A DNA stretch of 64,000 bases from Asanoa hainanensis (lineage in GTDB: Bacteria > Actinomycetota > Actinomycetes > Mycobacteriales > Micromonosporaceae), in the NCBI RefSeq assembly GCF_900188485.1, contig NZ_FZPH01000011.1, positions 1 to 64,000 of the forward strand, read 5' to 3'. The position numbers and the translations under genes were made by a program. Positions 28,638 to 37,064 of the stretch are shown piece after piece (position 1 is the first letter of the stretch; every line of letters starts with the position of its first letter). The notes under the pieces were generated by a model that saw only the letters and a list, made by a program, of their open reading frames with translations, was not told where the DNA came from and searched no databases.

Positions 28638-31177
28638 TGTTGCGCGCCACCCTCAAGAGCCTGCTGGCCCGCAAGGTCCGCCTGATCCTGTCGGGTCTCG
28701 CGGTCGTGCTCGGCGTCATGTTCGTCGCGGGCTCGTTCGTGCTCACCGACACCCTGTCCCGGTCCTTCGACTCGATCTTCTCCGACGTCTACTCGCAGAC
28801 CGACGTGACCGTGGCCGGCAAGCCCAAGGTCGAGGTCGACGAGCTCGACGGCGAGTCGCTGCCGGCCAACGTCCCGCAGTCCGCGATCACCGCGGTGTCC
28901 GCGTTGCCCGGCGTGGCCCAGGCGCGCGGCGTGGTCGCCGCGGACGGCGCCACCATGATCGGCAGCAACGGCAAGGCCGTCGGGTCGTTCGGTCCGCCGC
29001 AGCTCGGTGAGAACTGGCTGGGCGAGAACGAGCTGACCCAGCTCCGGGAGGGTCGCGGGCCCACCGCCGACGACGAGATCGCGATCAACGTCGGTCTCGC
29101 CACCGCCGGCAAGGTCAAGGTCGGCGACCGGGTCGGCGTGCTGACCCTCGACGCCAAGCAGCGGATGTTCACGATCGTCGGCACCTTCGGCTACAGCGGC
29201 GACCGCGACAGCATCGGCGGGGTCAACGAGGTCGCGTTCACCGAGCCCGTCGCGCAGCAACTGATGCTCGGCGAGCCCGGCGTGTTCAGCAGCATCGACG
29301 TCAAGGCCGCCGACGGCACGAGCCCCGACGCGCTCAAGCAGCAGGTCGCGTCGGCCCTCGGCGCCGACTACACCGTGCGCACGGGCAAGGAGGCCGCCGC
29401 CGAGGACGCCGAGGGGCTCAAGAGCGCCCTCGCGTTCTTCAACAACATCCTGCTCGGCTTCGCCGGGGTCGCGCTGTTCGTCGGCATCTTCCTGATCATC
29501 AACACGTTCTCGATCGTGGTGGCCCAGCGGACGCGCGAGCTGGCTCTGTTGCGGGCCATCGGCGCCGGCCGGCGGCAGGTGATCGGCTCCGTGCTGACCG
29601 AGGCCGTGATCGTCGGCACGATCGCCTCGGTGCTCGGCCTGGGCGCCGGCATCGGCGTCGGCGCGCTGCTCGCGTACCTCGCCGGCCAGTTCTCCGGTGG
29701 CCTGGCCCTGGCCGGGATCGGCGTGCCACCGGTCGCGATCATCGCGTCGTTCGTGGTCGGCCTGGTGGTGACGGTGATCGCCGCGGTGATGCCGGCGCTG
29801 CGGGCCTCGCGGATCCCGCCGATCGCCGCCATGCAGGACGTCGCGACCCCGGACCGCCCGCTTACGCGGATCACCTGGATCGGCGGCGTCGTCACCGCGC
29901 TCGCGCTGGCGCTGCTCGGCGTCGGCCTGTACGCGGACGGTGGCCTCTTGCTGGTCGCCGGCGGCGTGCTGCTCACCTTCATCGGCGTCGCCCTGCTGAC
30001 CCCGGTGTTGAGCCGGCCGGTCGTCGGCGTGCTCGGCCGGATCTTCTCCTGGTCCGTGCCGGGCAAGCTGGGCCGGCTCAACTCCGGCCGCAACCCGCGC
30101 CGCACCGCGATCACCGCCGCCGCGCTGATGGTCGGCATCGCGCTGGTCACCGGCGTCGGCGTGATCGTCTCGTCGGCCAAGACCAGCATCGCCGGCGCCG
30201 TCGAGTCGGTCGACGCGCAGCTCATCATCCAGGGCAGCCAGACGAGTGCGCGTCCGCCGACCTTCGCGCCCGGGGTGGTCGACCAGGCCAAGGCCGTACC
30301 CGGCGTCCGCGACGTGGTGGGTGTGGCCAGCGACCTGGCCACGGTCAACGGCCAGCAGCAGTTCGTCACGTCCGTGACCGATCCGGCACCGATCCCGGTC
30401 ATCTTCGGCAGCACGGCCGTCGCCGGGAACATCTCCGCGCTGGGCGCGGACCAGGCGATCGTCAACGACGACGCGGCCAAGGAGCACAACTGGTCGGTCG
30501 GCTCGGTGCTGACCGTGCAGCTGACCCGGGGCACGGAGCACCGCTACACGGTCAGCGGCATCGCGCCGGCCGACAAGTCGATCGGCGAGATCATGCTCCC
30601 GCCGGCGGCGATGACGGAGTTCACGCAGCCCGGTCTGTCGCTCGGCTTCGTCCAGCTCGACCAGGGCACGCCGGTCGCGTCGGTGCAGCCCCAGATCGAG
30701 GCACTGGTCGCCGACAACCCGCTGGTGTCCGTGATCGACCAGGACACCTTCACCCAGCAGCAGAGCGGCATGCTCGACCAGGTGCTCGTCATGATCCAGA
30801 TCCTGCTGGCCCTGGCGATCCTGATCGCGGTGCTGGGCATCATCAACACCCTCGCCCTGTCGGTGCTGGAACGGACCCGCGAGCTGGGCCTGCTCCGTGC
30901 GATCGGCCTGGGCCGGGCGGCGACCATGCGGATGATCACGGTCGAGGCGGTGGTGATCTCGGTGTTCGGCGCGCTGCTGGGCGTCGTGGTCGGCACGGGC
31001 CTGGGCGCGGCCGTGGTCCGCGCGCTGCGCGACGAGGGCTTCACGGACCTGACGCTGCCGTGGTCGACGATCGTGCTCTACCTGTGCGTGGCGGCCCTGG
31101 TGGGCGTGGTGGCGGCGATCCTGCCGTCGATCCGGGCGGCGCGGCTCAACGTCCTGGGCGCCATCGCCCACGAATAG
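28637..31177 (+). CDS. FtsX/MacB-like ABC permease (module 2)
   Basis: An 846-aa paralogue of the 25166-27718 permease with the same topology: N-terminal helix (VRLILSGLAVVLGVMFVAGSFVLTD), two extracellular regions, TRELALLRAIGAGRRQVIGS, PALRASRIPPIAAMQDVATPDRPLTR, TRELGLLRAIGLGRAATMRMIT and C-terminal AAILPSIRAARLNVLGAIAHE. The extracellular regions differ most between the copies, which would fit different cargo. It begins at the TGATG junction with its ATPase. Convergent with the HAD gene across a repeat/stem region. Confidence 0.92.
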   Translation: MLRATLKSLLARKVRLILSGLAVVLGVMFVAGSFVLTDTLSRSFDSIFSDVYSQTDVTVAGKPKVEVDELDGESLPANVPQSAITAVSALPGVAQARGVVAADGATMIGSNGKAVGSFGPPQLGENWLGENELTQLREGRGPTADDEIAINVGLATAGKVKVGDRVGVLTLDAKQRMFTIVGTFGYSGDRDSIGGVNEVAFTEPVAQQLMLGEPGVFSSIDVKAADGTSPDALKQQVASALGADYTVRTGKEAAAEDAEGLKSALAFFNNILLGFAGVALFVGIFLIINTFSIVVAQRTRELALLRAIGAGRRQVIGSVLTEAVIVGTIASVLGLGAGIGVGALLAYLAGQFSGGLALAGIGVPPVAIIASFVVGLVVTVIAAVMPALRASRIPPIAAMQDVATPDRPLTRITWIGGVVTALALALLGVGLYADGGLLLVAGGVLLTFIGVALLTPVLSRPVVGVLGRIFSWSVPGKLGRLNSGRNPRRTAITAAALMVGIALVTGVGVIVSSAKTSIAGAVESVDAQLIIQGSQTSARPPTFAPGVVDQAKAVPGVRDVVGVASDLATVNGQQQFVTSVTDPAPIPVIFGSTAVAGNISALGADQAIVNDDAAKEHNWSVGSVLTVQLTRGTEHRYTVSGIAPADKSIGEIMLPPAAMTEFTQPGLSLGFVQLDQGTPVASVQPQIEALVADNPLVSVIDQDTFTQQQSGMLDQVLVMIQILLALAILIAVLGIINTLALSVLERTRELGLLRAIGLGRAATMRMITVEAVVISVFGALLGVVVGTGLGAAVVRALRDEGFTDLTLPWSTIVLYLCVAALVGVVAAILPSIRAARLNVLGAIAHE

Positions 31178-31185
31178 CCGGGGAC

Positions 31186-31294
31186 GCGGTGCCCGCCGCC
31201 ATCAAGGGGTGGGCACCGCGGTCGGCGCGTCGCCGATCGAGCATCGGGCGGGCGGTGCCTGCCGCCGTCAGGGGGTGGGCACCGCGCGGTCGGC
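31186..31294. repeat. Duplicated ~40-bp block with inverted repeats, end of the ABC operon
   Basis: Two copies of GCGGTGCC(C/T)GCCGCC...GGGGTGGGCACCGCG at 31186-31225 and 31252-31294. Each can form a CGGTGCC/GGCACCG stem of 7-8 bp. The second copy is the 3' end of the HAD phosphatase gene, so the first looks like a duplicate of that gene end. It separates convergent genes and could terminate both. Confidence 0.6.
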
Positions 31295-31960
31295 GAGGTC
31301 GGCCAGCAGCGGCAGGTCGACAGCCGTCAGGCTGTCGACGATGTGCAGGCCGCGGCGCGGGGCGACCGCCGCGTCGTGTGGAACGGCGATCACCGCCGCT
31401 CCCGCCGCGAGGGCGCTCGTGACGCCCGTCGGAGAGTCTTCGATCGCGACGCACCGCTCGACCGGCACGTCGAGCAGGCGCGCGGCCATCAGGTACGGCT
31501 CGGGATCCGGCTTGCCGACGCTCACCTCGTCGCCGCAGACCACGGCGTCGAACCAGTGGGAGCCGATCACCGCGAGCGCGATGTCGACCAGGTACCGGCC
31601 GGTGTTGGTCACCAGCGCGGCCGGGATGCCGGCGTCGTGGACCGCGTCGAGCAGCTCGCGGGCGCCGGGCCGCCAGCGCAGCTCCGTCTGGTAGAGCTCG
31701 GCCATCCGGGTGATCAGAGCGTCCGCGGACGTCTGCGCGTCGCGCCACGGCTGGGCGATGTCGTCGTGCAGGATGGCCATCGACGTTTCCATGCTGCCGC
31801 CGACCATCGCGAGCCGGGCGTCGTCCGAAAGCTCCCCGCCGTACGACCAGGCAAGTTCGCGGAGTCCGATGTCCCAGACCCGCTCGCTGTCGAGCAACGT
31901 GCCGTCCATGTCGAACAGCACCGCGGCGGGCCGGCGCTCGCTCTCAACCAGATCCGTCAT
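31268..31960 (-). CDS. HAD-superfamily phosphatase (beta-phosphoglucomutase-like subfamily IA)
   Basis: A 230-aa hydrolase: motif I AVLFDMDGTLLDS (nucleophile and acid Asp), motif II VTNTGR, motif III Lys in GKPDPEPYL, motif IV IEDSPTGVTSA. The helical cap domain follows motif I. Likely dephosphorylates a small sugar phosphate or nucleotide; specificity cannot be read. ATG 31958-31960 is chosen to match the family N-terminus (ESERRPAAVLFDMDG). Its last codons lie in the duplicated 31252-31294 block. Confidence 0.88.
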   Translation of the reverse strand: MTDLVESERRPAAVLFDMDGTLLDSERVWDIGLRELAWSYGGELSDDARLAMVGGSMETSMAILHDDIAQPWRDAQTSADALITRMAELYQTELRWRPGARELLDAVHDAGIPAALVTNTGRYLVDIALAVIGSHWFDAVVCGDEVSVGKPDPEPYLMAARLLDVPVERCVAIEDSPTGVTSALAAGAAVIAVPHDAAVAPRRGLHIVDSLTAVDLPLLADLADRAVPTP

Positions 31961-32120
31961 CAGGACGAGTATCGCCCGGATGCCGTCGCGCCCGGGTGTC
32001 CGTGGGCTCGGCCGTGGCACGCGTCACGCCGCCTCTTGTCCGGTTCGCCGACAATGGTGGCCGTGTGGCGGGTGTGCCCGCCGGGTAAGACCTTCGTACG
32101 AGACGAGAGGGGACGCCGTG

Positions 32121-32834
32121 ATGACCAGACCCGTTCTGACGCGGGTGCTCGCGCTGCTGGTCGTCGGGGTGGTCGCGGCCGCCTGCGGGTTCAGCACCGG
32201 CGACGGCGACCCGGCGGCCGACCCGCCGGCCGCGACCGGCGGCCCCGACGAGGACGGCACGATGACCGTCGGCGAGTTCAAGAGCGACATCCAGACCGCG
32301 ACGAACACCGCCGAGGCCTACTGGAAGGCGCGCTTCGAGGAGTCCGGCGAGCGGTTCCGCGCCGTGCGCCGGGTCGTCGCCTACACCCGCGACGGCGAGA
32401 TCAACTGCGGCGGCGAGCCGGTGCCCCGCAACAACGCCGTCTACTGCCCGGCCGGCGACTTCATCGCGTACGACGTGAACTTCGCCGTCGCCGCGTTCCG
32501 GCAGGTCGGCGACGCCTTCCTCTACTACCTGCTCGGCCACGAGTACGCGCACGCCATCCAGGCCCGGCTCGGCATCGAGCACCGGCTGACCATCGACCAC
32601 GAGCTGCAGGCCGACTGCATGGCCGGCGCGTACCTGGGTGACTCGGTCCGTGGCAAGGCCCTGGGCGTCGACGACGGCGACCTCGACGAGTTCCAGAACG
32701 GCCTGCTCGCCGTCGGCGACGACCCGAGCGTGCCGTGGTTCGCCCCGGGCGCGCACGGGACCGCCGAGCAACGCACCGAGTCGTTCTTCCTGGGGTACGA
32801 GAAGTCGCTGTCGGCCTGCGACCTCGGCGGCTAG
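32121..32834 (+). CDS. Zinc-metallopeptidase-like lipoprotein
   Basis: A 237-aa lipoprotein: signal peptide with lipobox VAAAC (Cys about residue 22) and an acidic Pro/Gly linker. The domain resembles putative neutral zinc metallopeptidases (YpfJ-like): VYCPAGDFIAYDV, LYYLLGHEYAHAIQARLG with HExxH-type zinc motif HEYAH, and downstream DHELQADCMAGAYLGD carrying the third ligand Glu. ATG 32121 with GAGAGGGG upstream; a GTG one codon earlier is possible. Tail-to-tail with the VOC gene: the stop codons share CTAG. Function: predicted extracytoplasmic protease, substrate unknown. Confidence 0.85.
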   Translation: MTRPVLTRVLALLVVGVVAAACGFSTGDGDPAADPPAATGGPDEDGTMTVGEFKSDIQTATNTAEAYWKARFEESGERFRAVRRVVAYTRDGEINCGGEPVPRNNAVYCPAGDFIAYDVNFAVAAFRQVGDAFLYYLLGHEYAHAIQARLGIEHRLTIDHELQADCMAGAYLGDSVRGKALGVDDGDLDEFQNGLLAVGDDPSVPWFAPGAHGTAEQRTESFFLGYEKSLSACDLGG

Positions 32835-33232
32835 GGGGCGACGAGCTCGGCCTCGAAGCCGTCCTCGTTCGCGAGGTACGCGGCGTAGGTGTCCGGGCCG
32901 CCGGCGTGTGGGTGGCGGTCCGGGAACAGCAGCGCCCAGCCGTGCTTGGGCGCCTCGTCGACCAGCGCGTCGATCGTCTGCCGGTCGGCGTGGAAGGCCA
33001 GGTGGTTGAGGCCCGGCCGCAGGCGGTCGTGACCGCCGGGGGACATGGCCTTCGACTGCTCGACCACCACGTAGGTGGCGCCGCGTCGCCAGCTCCGGCC
33101 GGCGGGCCAGCTCTGGAACTCCGTGTAGCCGAGCGCGCCGAGCAGCCAGCCCCAACTGGTGATCGCGCGGTCCAGGTCGGGCACCCACAGCTCGACGTGG
33201 TGCAGGGTGCCGGTCGTCGCTTGGTCGCTCAC
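32831..33232 (-). CDS. VOC/glyoxalase-family protein
   Basis: A 133-aa VOC-fold protein: TLHHVELWVPDLDRAITSWGWLLGALGY with the first metal His, LNHLAFHADR with the second, and YLANEDGFEAELVAP with the C-terminal Glu. GTG start at 33230-33232 with no strong Shine-Dalgarno, 7 bp after the membrane protein gene, so probably read as part of the 35742-to-32831 minus-strand run. Substrate unknown; candidates are glyoxalase- or antibiotic-binding functions. Confidence 0.8.
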   Translation of the reverse strand: MSDQATTGTLHHVELWVPDLDRAITSWGWLLGALGYTEFQSWPAGRSWRRGATYVVVEQSKAMSPGGHDRLRPGLNHLAFHADRQTIDALVDEAPKHGWALLFPDRHPHAGGPDTYAAYLANEDGFEAELVAP

Positions 33233-33239
33233 GCCGACA

Positions 33240-33953
33240 TCATGCCTTTGGTTCTTGTGGCAGGTGCACGGACGGATCCGGGCACACGAGGTACGGGTAG
33301 CCCGCGTACGGGTAGACGGCGTAGGGGCCGACGGGCAGCACCGGCGGCCGGGGCGGCACGAACCAGCGGCTGGCCGGCGGCACGGCGAGCAGCACCACGA
33401 TCGCCAGGAGCAGAACCACCTCGATCACCGTGACGGCCGCCTGCCCGGCCATGAAGGCGTCCTCGGCGGGGGTCGTGTTGTTGTAGAGCGTGTCGTAGAA
33501 CGTCGAGCCCTCCGCCCAGACCAGATCGTCCTCGGGTGCGTATCCGGGATCGCTCGCGATGAACAGCGGGATCATGGCGGCGCCGGCGAGGAACGGCGAG
33601 GCGCACAGCAGGAGGTGGGCACCGCCGGCGACGAAGACGAAGATCCGCGCGACGTTGCTGCCGCGGAGCATCGGCAGGGCGGTCGCGGCGAGCCACAGGA
33701 CCACCACGAGCACGACCACACCGGGTACGGCCGTCGTGACCACGTTGCCGACCCGCTCCCCGCTGACCTCGCCCGGATCCACGTTGGGCACGAGCTCGGC
33801 GGCGCGGGAGATGAGCCCGTCGTAGTACACGGCGTGGGCCACCAGCAGCCCGAGCAACGCCAGCAGCGTCAACACCGCCGCGAGCTGAAGCCAGAACGCG
33901 ACGGTCACCGTCACCGGACGCGGCCGGGGCGGATCGGCGGTGATCAAGGTCAT
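33240..33953 (-). CDS. Membrane protein with Tyr/Pro-rich C-terminus
   Basis: A 237-aa protein of unknown function. Four predicted helices: VAFWLQLAAVLTLLALLGLLV, VVTTAVPGVVVLVVVLWLAAT, FVFVAGGAHLLLCASPFLAG and VIEVVLLLAIVVLLAVP. The extracytoplasmic loop contains NVDPGEVSGERV. The C-terminus PPRPPVLPVGPYAVYPYAGYPYLV is a Pro/Tyr-rich segment as in many actinobacterial small membrane proteins. ATG 33951-33953. Lies 59 bp after the lipoprotein gene. Confidence 0.7.
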   Translation of the reverse strand: MTLITADPPRPRPVTVTVAFWLQLAAVLTLLALLGLLVAHAVYYDGLISRAAELVPNVDPGEVSGERVGNVVTTAVPGVVVLVVVLWLAATALPMLRGSNVARIFVFVAGGAHLLLCASPFLAGAAMIPLFIASDPGYAPEDDLVWAEGSTFYDTLYNNTTPAEDAFMAGQAAVTVIEVVLLLAIVVLLAVPPASRWFVPPRPPVLPVGPYAVYPYAGYPYLVCPDPSVHLPQEPKA

Positions 33954-34012
33954 GACTCGGCAAGGTACGGACTCGCGCCCGACCGCGACTCCCCCGTTTG
34001 GACGGACGCGGC

Positions 34013-34462
34013 CTACTGGCCTTCGGGCGCCGGTGGAGTGATCGCGGAGATCACGTGGATCGAGACGAACTCGCCGCCGCCGCGGAGGCAGTCCGCGGCC
34101 ACCTCGGGCAGTTCGATCTCGGTGGTCGCGGGATTCGCATAGCCACCGCCGCCCGTCAGGCGGCTGCCGATCGCGATCGGGTCCCGGTCGGGCACCTCCA
34201 CGCCGGCCACCCTCGCGCCGTCCAGCCACACCTTCGTGCCCGGCGGCCACACCGCGACGTTGCGGACGCCGGCCGAGTCGAGCACGAAGCAGTCGGCTTC
34301 TTCGAGGTAGCGCACGTGCCCGTCGACCCCGGCGTCGTCGGACCGACCCTGGACGCCGTGCACGAGCAACGTGGGATCGGTCCGCGCGGTCGAGATGCCC
34401 TCGTGCGACCCGCAGCCCACGCAGGCCAGGGCCACGAGCAGCGGTATCGCTCTGCCGCGCAT
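34013..34462 (-). CDS. Small lipoprotein of unknown function
   Basis: A 149-aa lipoprotein: RGRAIPLLVALACVGCGS with lipobox VGC. The mature part has DCFVLDSAGVRNVAVWPPGTKVWLDG, a strand-rich segment seen in small actinobacterial lipoproteins, and DCLRGGGEFVSIHVI near the end; two Cys could pair. ATG 34460-34462. It follows peptidase E by 11 bp, suggesting an operon with it and the GNAT gene. Confidence 0.7.
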   Translation of the reverse strand: MRGRAIPLLVALACVGCGSHEGISTARTDPTLLVHGVQGRSDDAGVDGHVRYLEEADCFVLDSAGVRNVAVWPPGTKVWLDGARVAGVEVPDRDPIAIGSRLTGGGGYANPATTEIELPEVAADCLRGGGEFVSIHVISAITPPAPEGQ

Positions 34463-34473
34463 CGCGTACCCCC

Positions 34474-35091
34474 TTATGGGAGAGGCAGTAGCTCGGTCCT
34501 GTCGCCGTCGACGAGCAACACCTCGCCGTCGCGTAGAGCCCAGTGTGACTGACCGGCCGCGGTGTAGGTGGCCGAGACCGCGTCGCATTCGGCGGTCTCG
34601 GGGTGGCCGGGGGAACGCACGTGCGGCACGAACGGCCGGTCGAGCAGGCCGAGACCGGTCAGGATCGGGTCGGCGACGACGCCCGGATCGTCGACGGCGG
34701 CAAGGCCCGTCAGGTCCTCACCCAGGACGCAGGCACCGGCGCTGTAGCCGCCGTAGACCAGGGCATCGTCGCGCAGCAGGTCCAGGAGCACGGCGTCGGC
34801 GCCGCTGTCCGCCAGCACGCGGCGCAGCACGAAGACGTTGCCGCCGCGGGCCCACACGATGTCGTACCCGGCAAGGCTCTTCGCCGTGCCCGGTTCCCGC
34901 AGATCCGCCAGTGTGACGTCGAGCCCGAGCGCACCGAGGTCGTCGAGGTCACGGCGGAGCGGGCCGGCGCGGACGTCGGCTGGCCACGCGTCGAACGCGT
35001 TGGGGATCAGGGCGGTGCGCCGCCCTTTCGCCATCGCGAGGAGCACATCGGTGTGCGCCCCGGTGCGGAACGAGGAGAGGTACAGGCGCAT
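34474..35091 (-). CDS. Peptidase E-like (family S51) serine peptidase
   Basis: A 205-aa protein: RLYLSSFRTGAHTDVLLAMAKGRRTALIPNAFDAW at the N-terminus, GYDIVWARGGNVFVLRRVL (substrate-binding region), and GGYSAGACVLGEDL with the catalytic Ser in the G-x-S-A-G nucleophile elbow, then HVRSPGHPETAECDAVSATYTAAGQSHWALRDGEVL. The family cleaves aspartyl dipeptides (PepE) or cyanophycin dipeptides; which applies here is open. Lies 3 bp after the GNAT gene. Confidence 0.85.
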   Translation of the reverse strand: MRLYLSSFRTGAHTDVLLAMAKGRRTALIPNAFDAWPADVRAGPLRRDLDDLGALGLDVTLADLREPGTAKSLAGYDIVWARGGNVFVLRRVLADSGADAVLLDLLRDDALVYGGYSAGACVLGEDLTGLAAVDDPGVVADPILTGLGLLDRPFVPHVRSPGHPETAECDAVSATYTAAGQSHWALRDGEVLLVDGDRTELLPLP

Positions 35092-35094
35092 GCG

Positions 35095-35742
35095 TCAGCC
35101 GATCCCCAGGACCGGCAGGCACTCCTTGACGCCGGCGAGCTCGATGTCGTCCCGGCGGTGGCGTTCCCACGTCTCGCGGGTGAGCCGCCACTGTTGGATC
35201 CGGGCGGGCTCGCCGCGGCGGGTGTCCCAGTCGGTGCCGTTCGGCTCGTAGCCCAGGCCGCGGGAGATGCTGTTGGACGCCGCGTTGTCGACGAAGGCGT
35301 CGCTGCCGGCCTCGCGCGCGCCCAGGCCCGCGAAGGCCAGGTGCAGCAAGGCAGCCCGCATCTCCTTACCGAGCCCCTGCCCGCGACGGCCAGGGTCCAG
35401 CCACGAGAAGCTGGACACGGTGCCGAACCGGGCGAAGTTCTTGCCGACGAGGTCCTGCATGCCGATCGGCTCGCCGTCGACGAGCACCGCGAAATAGAGC
35501 CGCCACGAGTCGGGACTGACCCGGCCGCGGCCACGCCAGATGCCGCGCAACCATTGCCACTCGCGCTCGGGACTGTCGGCGTAGAACGAGATCGGGTCGT
35601 CGAACGGCCACGGCTCGGCGTCGTCGACGATCCCGGCCCGCACGAGCGGCACGAGCCGCTCGAGCAGTTCATCGGAAGCGCCGACCAACGCCAGCCGCGG
35701 CGTGCGAACCACGACGTTCAACGGCGGATAGGTATGACCCAC
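35095..35742 (-). CDS. GNAT-family N-acetyltransferase
   Basis: A 215-aa acetyltransferase, RimJ/RimL-like: N-terminal VVRTPRLALVGASDELLERL, central VSSFSWLDPGRRGQGLGKEMRAALLHLAF with the acetyl-CoA loop R-R-G-Q-G-L-G, and DAFVDNAASNSISRGLGYEPNG (family N-x-x-S-x-x-x-x-x-x-G-Y). GTG start at 35740-35742. Probably first gene of a GNAT-peptidase E-lipoprotein operon. Substrate not predictable. Confidence 0.87.
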   Translation of the reverse strand: MGHTYPPLNVVVRTPRLALVGASDELLERLVPLVRAGIVDDAEPWPFDDPISFYADSPEREWQWLRGIWRGRGRVSPDSWRLYFAVLVDGEPIGMQDLVGKNFARFGTVSSFSWLDPGRRGQGLGKEMRAALLHLAFAGLGAREAGSDAFVDNAASNSISRGLGYEPNGTDWDTRRGEPARIQQWRLTRETWERHRRDDIELAGVKECLPVLGIG

Positions 35743-35803
35743 GCCCGGACGCTATCCACCCGGCCCGGCGACCGCATCCGGTTTCCCCTCAGGGCATGCC
35801 CGC

Positions 35804-36235
35804 CTATCTGAGTGGGAGCGGCGGTCGAGGCCGGCGCCACGCGACGTAGGACATGATGGCGAACGCGATCACGAAGACCGGGGCGATGGCCATGATCAAC
35901 CATCCGGATTGATCGCCCGCCTCGCGCACTCGGAGGCAAGGGTCGGTCTTGGCGTGGTGGACCTGGATGCGCTCACCGGCGCGCACATCCCGGTTGTCGC
36001 CGACCGTGACGCGCAGGCGTGATTCACACACGTCGCCGCGCTCTGTGGTGAACCGGACCGTCAAGAAGGTCCTCCCACCGCGGTCGTCGACGTCCAGCAC
36101 CTCGGCGGGTGCCGCTGATCCGCGAAGCTCGTCCGCGACGGACCAGGTGCCGAGCGCCGCGAGCACGATCGCGAAGACCAGACCGAACGTCGAGAACACC
36201 CGCAGGAAGACTCGGCTCGGCCGTCGGCGATCCAC
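35804..36235 (-). CDS. DUF3592-like membrane protein
   Basis: A 143-aa protein with two membrane helices (FSTFGLVFAIVLAALGTWSV and WLIMAIAPVFVIAFAIMSYVAW) enclosing an extracytoplasmic beta domain, AEVLDVDDRGGRTFLTVRFTTERGDVCESRLRV...GERIQVHHAKTDPCL. This layout fits DUF3592. GTG start at 36233-36235. Two Cys in the loop may form a disulfide. No functional assignment possible. Confidence 0.7.
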   Translation of the reverse strand: MDRRRPSRVFLRVFSTFGLVFAIVLAALGTWSVADELRGSAAPAEVLDVDDRGGRTFLTVRFTTERGDVCESRLRVTVGDNRDVRAGERIQVHHAKTDPCLRVREAGDQSGWLIMAIAPVFVIAFAIMSYVAWRRPRPPLPLR

Positions 36236-36290
36236 GGGCGAACTCTAGGACAGGTCAGCAACGGCCCGGTCGGACGGAGATCATCTTCGC

Positions 36291-36296
36291 TATCCT
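36291..36296 (+). promoter_or_regulatory. Probable leaderless -10 box of lipoprotein 36303
   Basis: TATCCT ends 6 nt before the ATG at 36303. The inverted paralogue at 45803 has TATCGT 7 nt before its start, in the similar context TCGCTATC, so the promoters were probably duplicated with the genes. Confidence 0.45.
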
Positions 36297-36302
36297 CCTG
36301 GC

Positions 36303-37025
36303 ATGCGCCGCGGTTTCCGTACCCTCGTCGTCCTCGCCCTGCTCGCGGCCGGCCTGTCGGCGTGCGGCGACGACGTCGCGCCGCTGCCGGCTCGCGTGAT
36401 CGTCATCCTTGATGACGAGGGCGCCGCCCAGCCCGCCGTCGTCGAGCAGCGCATCCGGACGATGCCCGCCGTGACCGACGTGGTTCTGACCACGAAGGAG
36501 CAGGAGTACGAGAACTTCCAGCGGAACTCGGCCGAGCTTCCCGAGGCGGCCAGAAACGTCAGGCCCGGCGACCTGCCGGCGTCGATGGAGGTCACCGTCA
36601 CGGACCTGGGACGCGCGGAGGCGGTGCAGTACGCGATCGGCACGTTCGACGGCGTCGATGACACCTCGCTCAGCACGGCCGACGGCGATATGTTGGCGCA
36701 CGAACGGGTGGGCATCCTCGTACGGCTGGAAAAGGACGCTTCGGCCGCGGAGCGGACCAGCGTCGAGGAGTTCATCCGCGCCCTGCCGGGCTACGACGCC
36801 CTCACGTTCGAGACGCCGGAACAGACGCGCGACCGGCTGCGGGAGCGCTGCCGCGACCACGCCGAACTGGCGGCCGCGTTCGACAAGGTCGAGCTGGCCG
36901 ACATCCCCGCGTCGTACCGGTTCCGGCTCTCGCGCGACCAGAAAGCGCCGCAACTGACGGAGCTGATAAACCTCGACGGCGTCACGCCGTTCTCGTTCGT
37001 ACCCGCCGAGCTCGTCAAGGACTAA
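36303..37025 (+). CDS. Lipoprotein with two FtsX-ectodomain-like repeats (copy A)
   Basis: A 240-aa lipoprotein: signal peptide with lipobox LSAC (Cys about residue 21). Two tandem halves each resemble the extracellular domain of the divisome protein FtsX. Half 1 (about 30-125): RVIVILDDEGA...VEQRIRTMPAVTDVVLTTKEQEYENF...LPASMEVTVTD. Half 2 (about 135-235): RVGILVRLEKDAS...VEEFIRALPGYDALTFETPEQ...IPASYRFRL. No FtsX membrane helices are present. If the fold is right, it could bind cell-wall hydrolases as FtsX does; this is inference. A close paralogue lies inverted at 45081-45803, with the last ~60 residues nearly identical. Confidence 0.75.
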   Translation: MRRGFRTLVVLALLAAGLSACGDDVAPLPARVIVILDDEGAAQPAVVEQRIRTMPAVTDVVLTTKEQEYENFQRNSAELPEAARNVRPGDLPASMEVTVTDLGRAEAVQYAIGTFDGVDDTSLSTADGDMLAHERVGILVRLEKDASAAERTSVEEFIRALPGYDALTFETPEQTRDRLRERCRDHAELAAAFDKVELADIPASYRFRLSRDQKAPQLTELINLDGVTPFSFVPAELVKD

Positions 37026-37064
37026 GCCGGTAGGTCGCCCTGGTGGGAGCGATCAAACCGTGGC

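Noticed and set aside
24758-31171. Antisense frames of about 1170 and 950 codons over the ABC modules
   Set aside because: Mirror of conserved FtsX-like permease genes; translations are Asp/His/Arg-rich with no domain, as expected of shadows.
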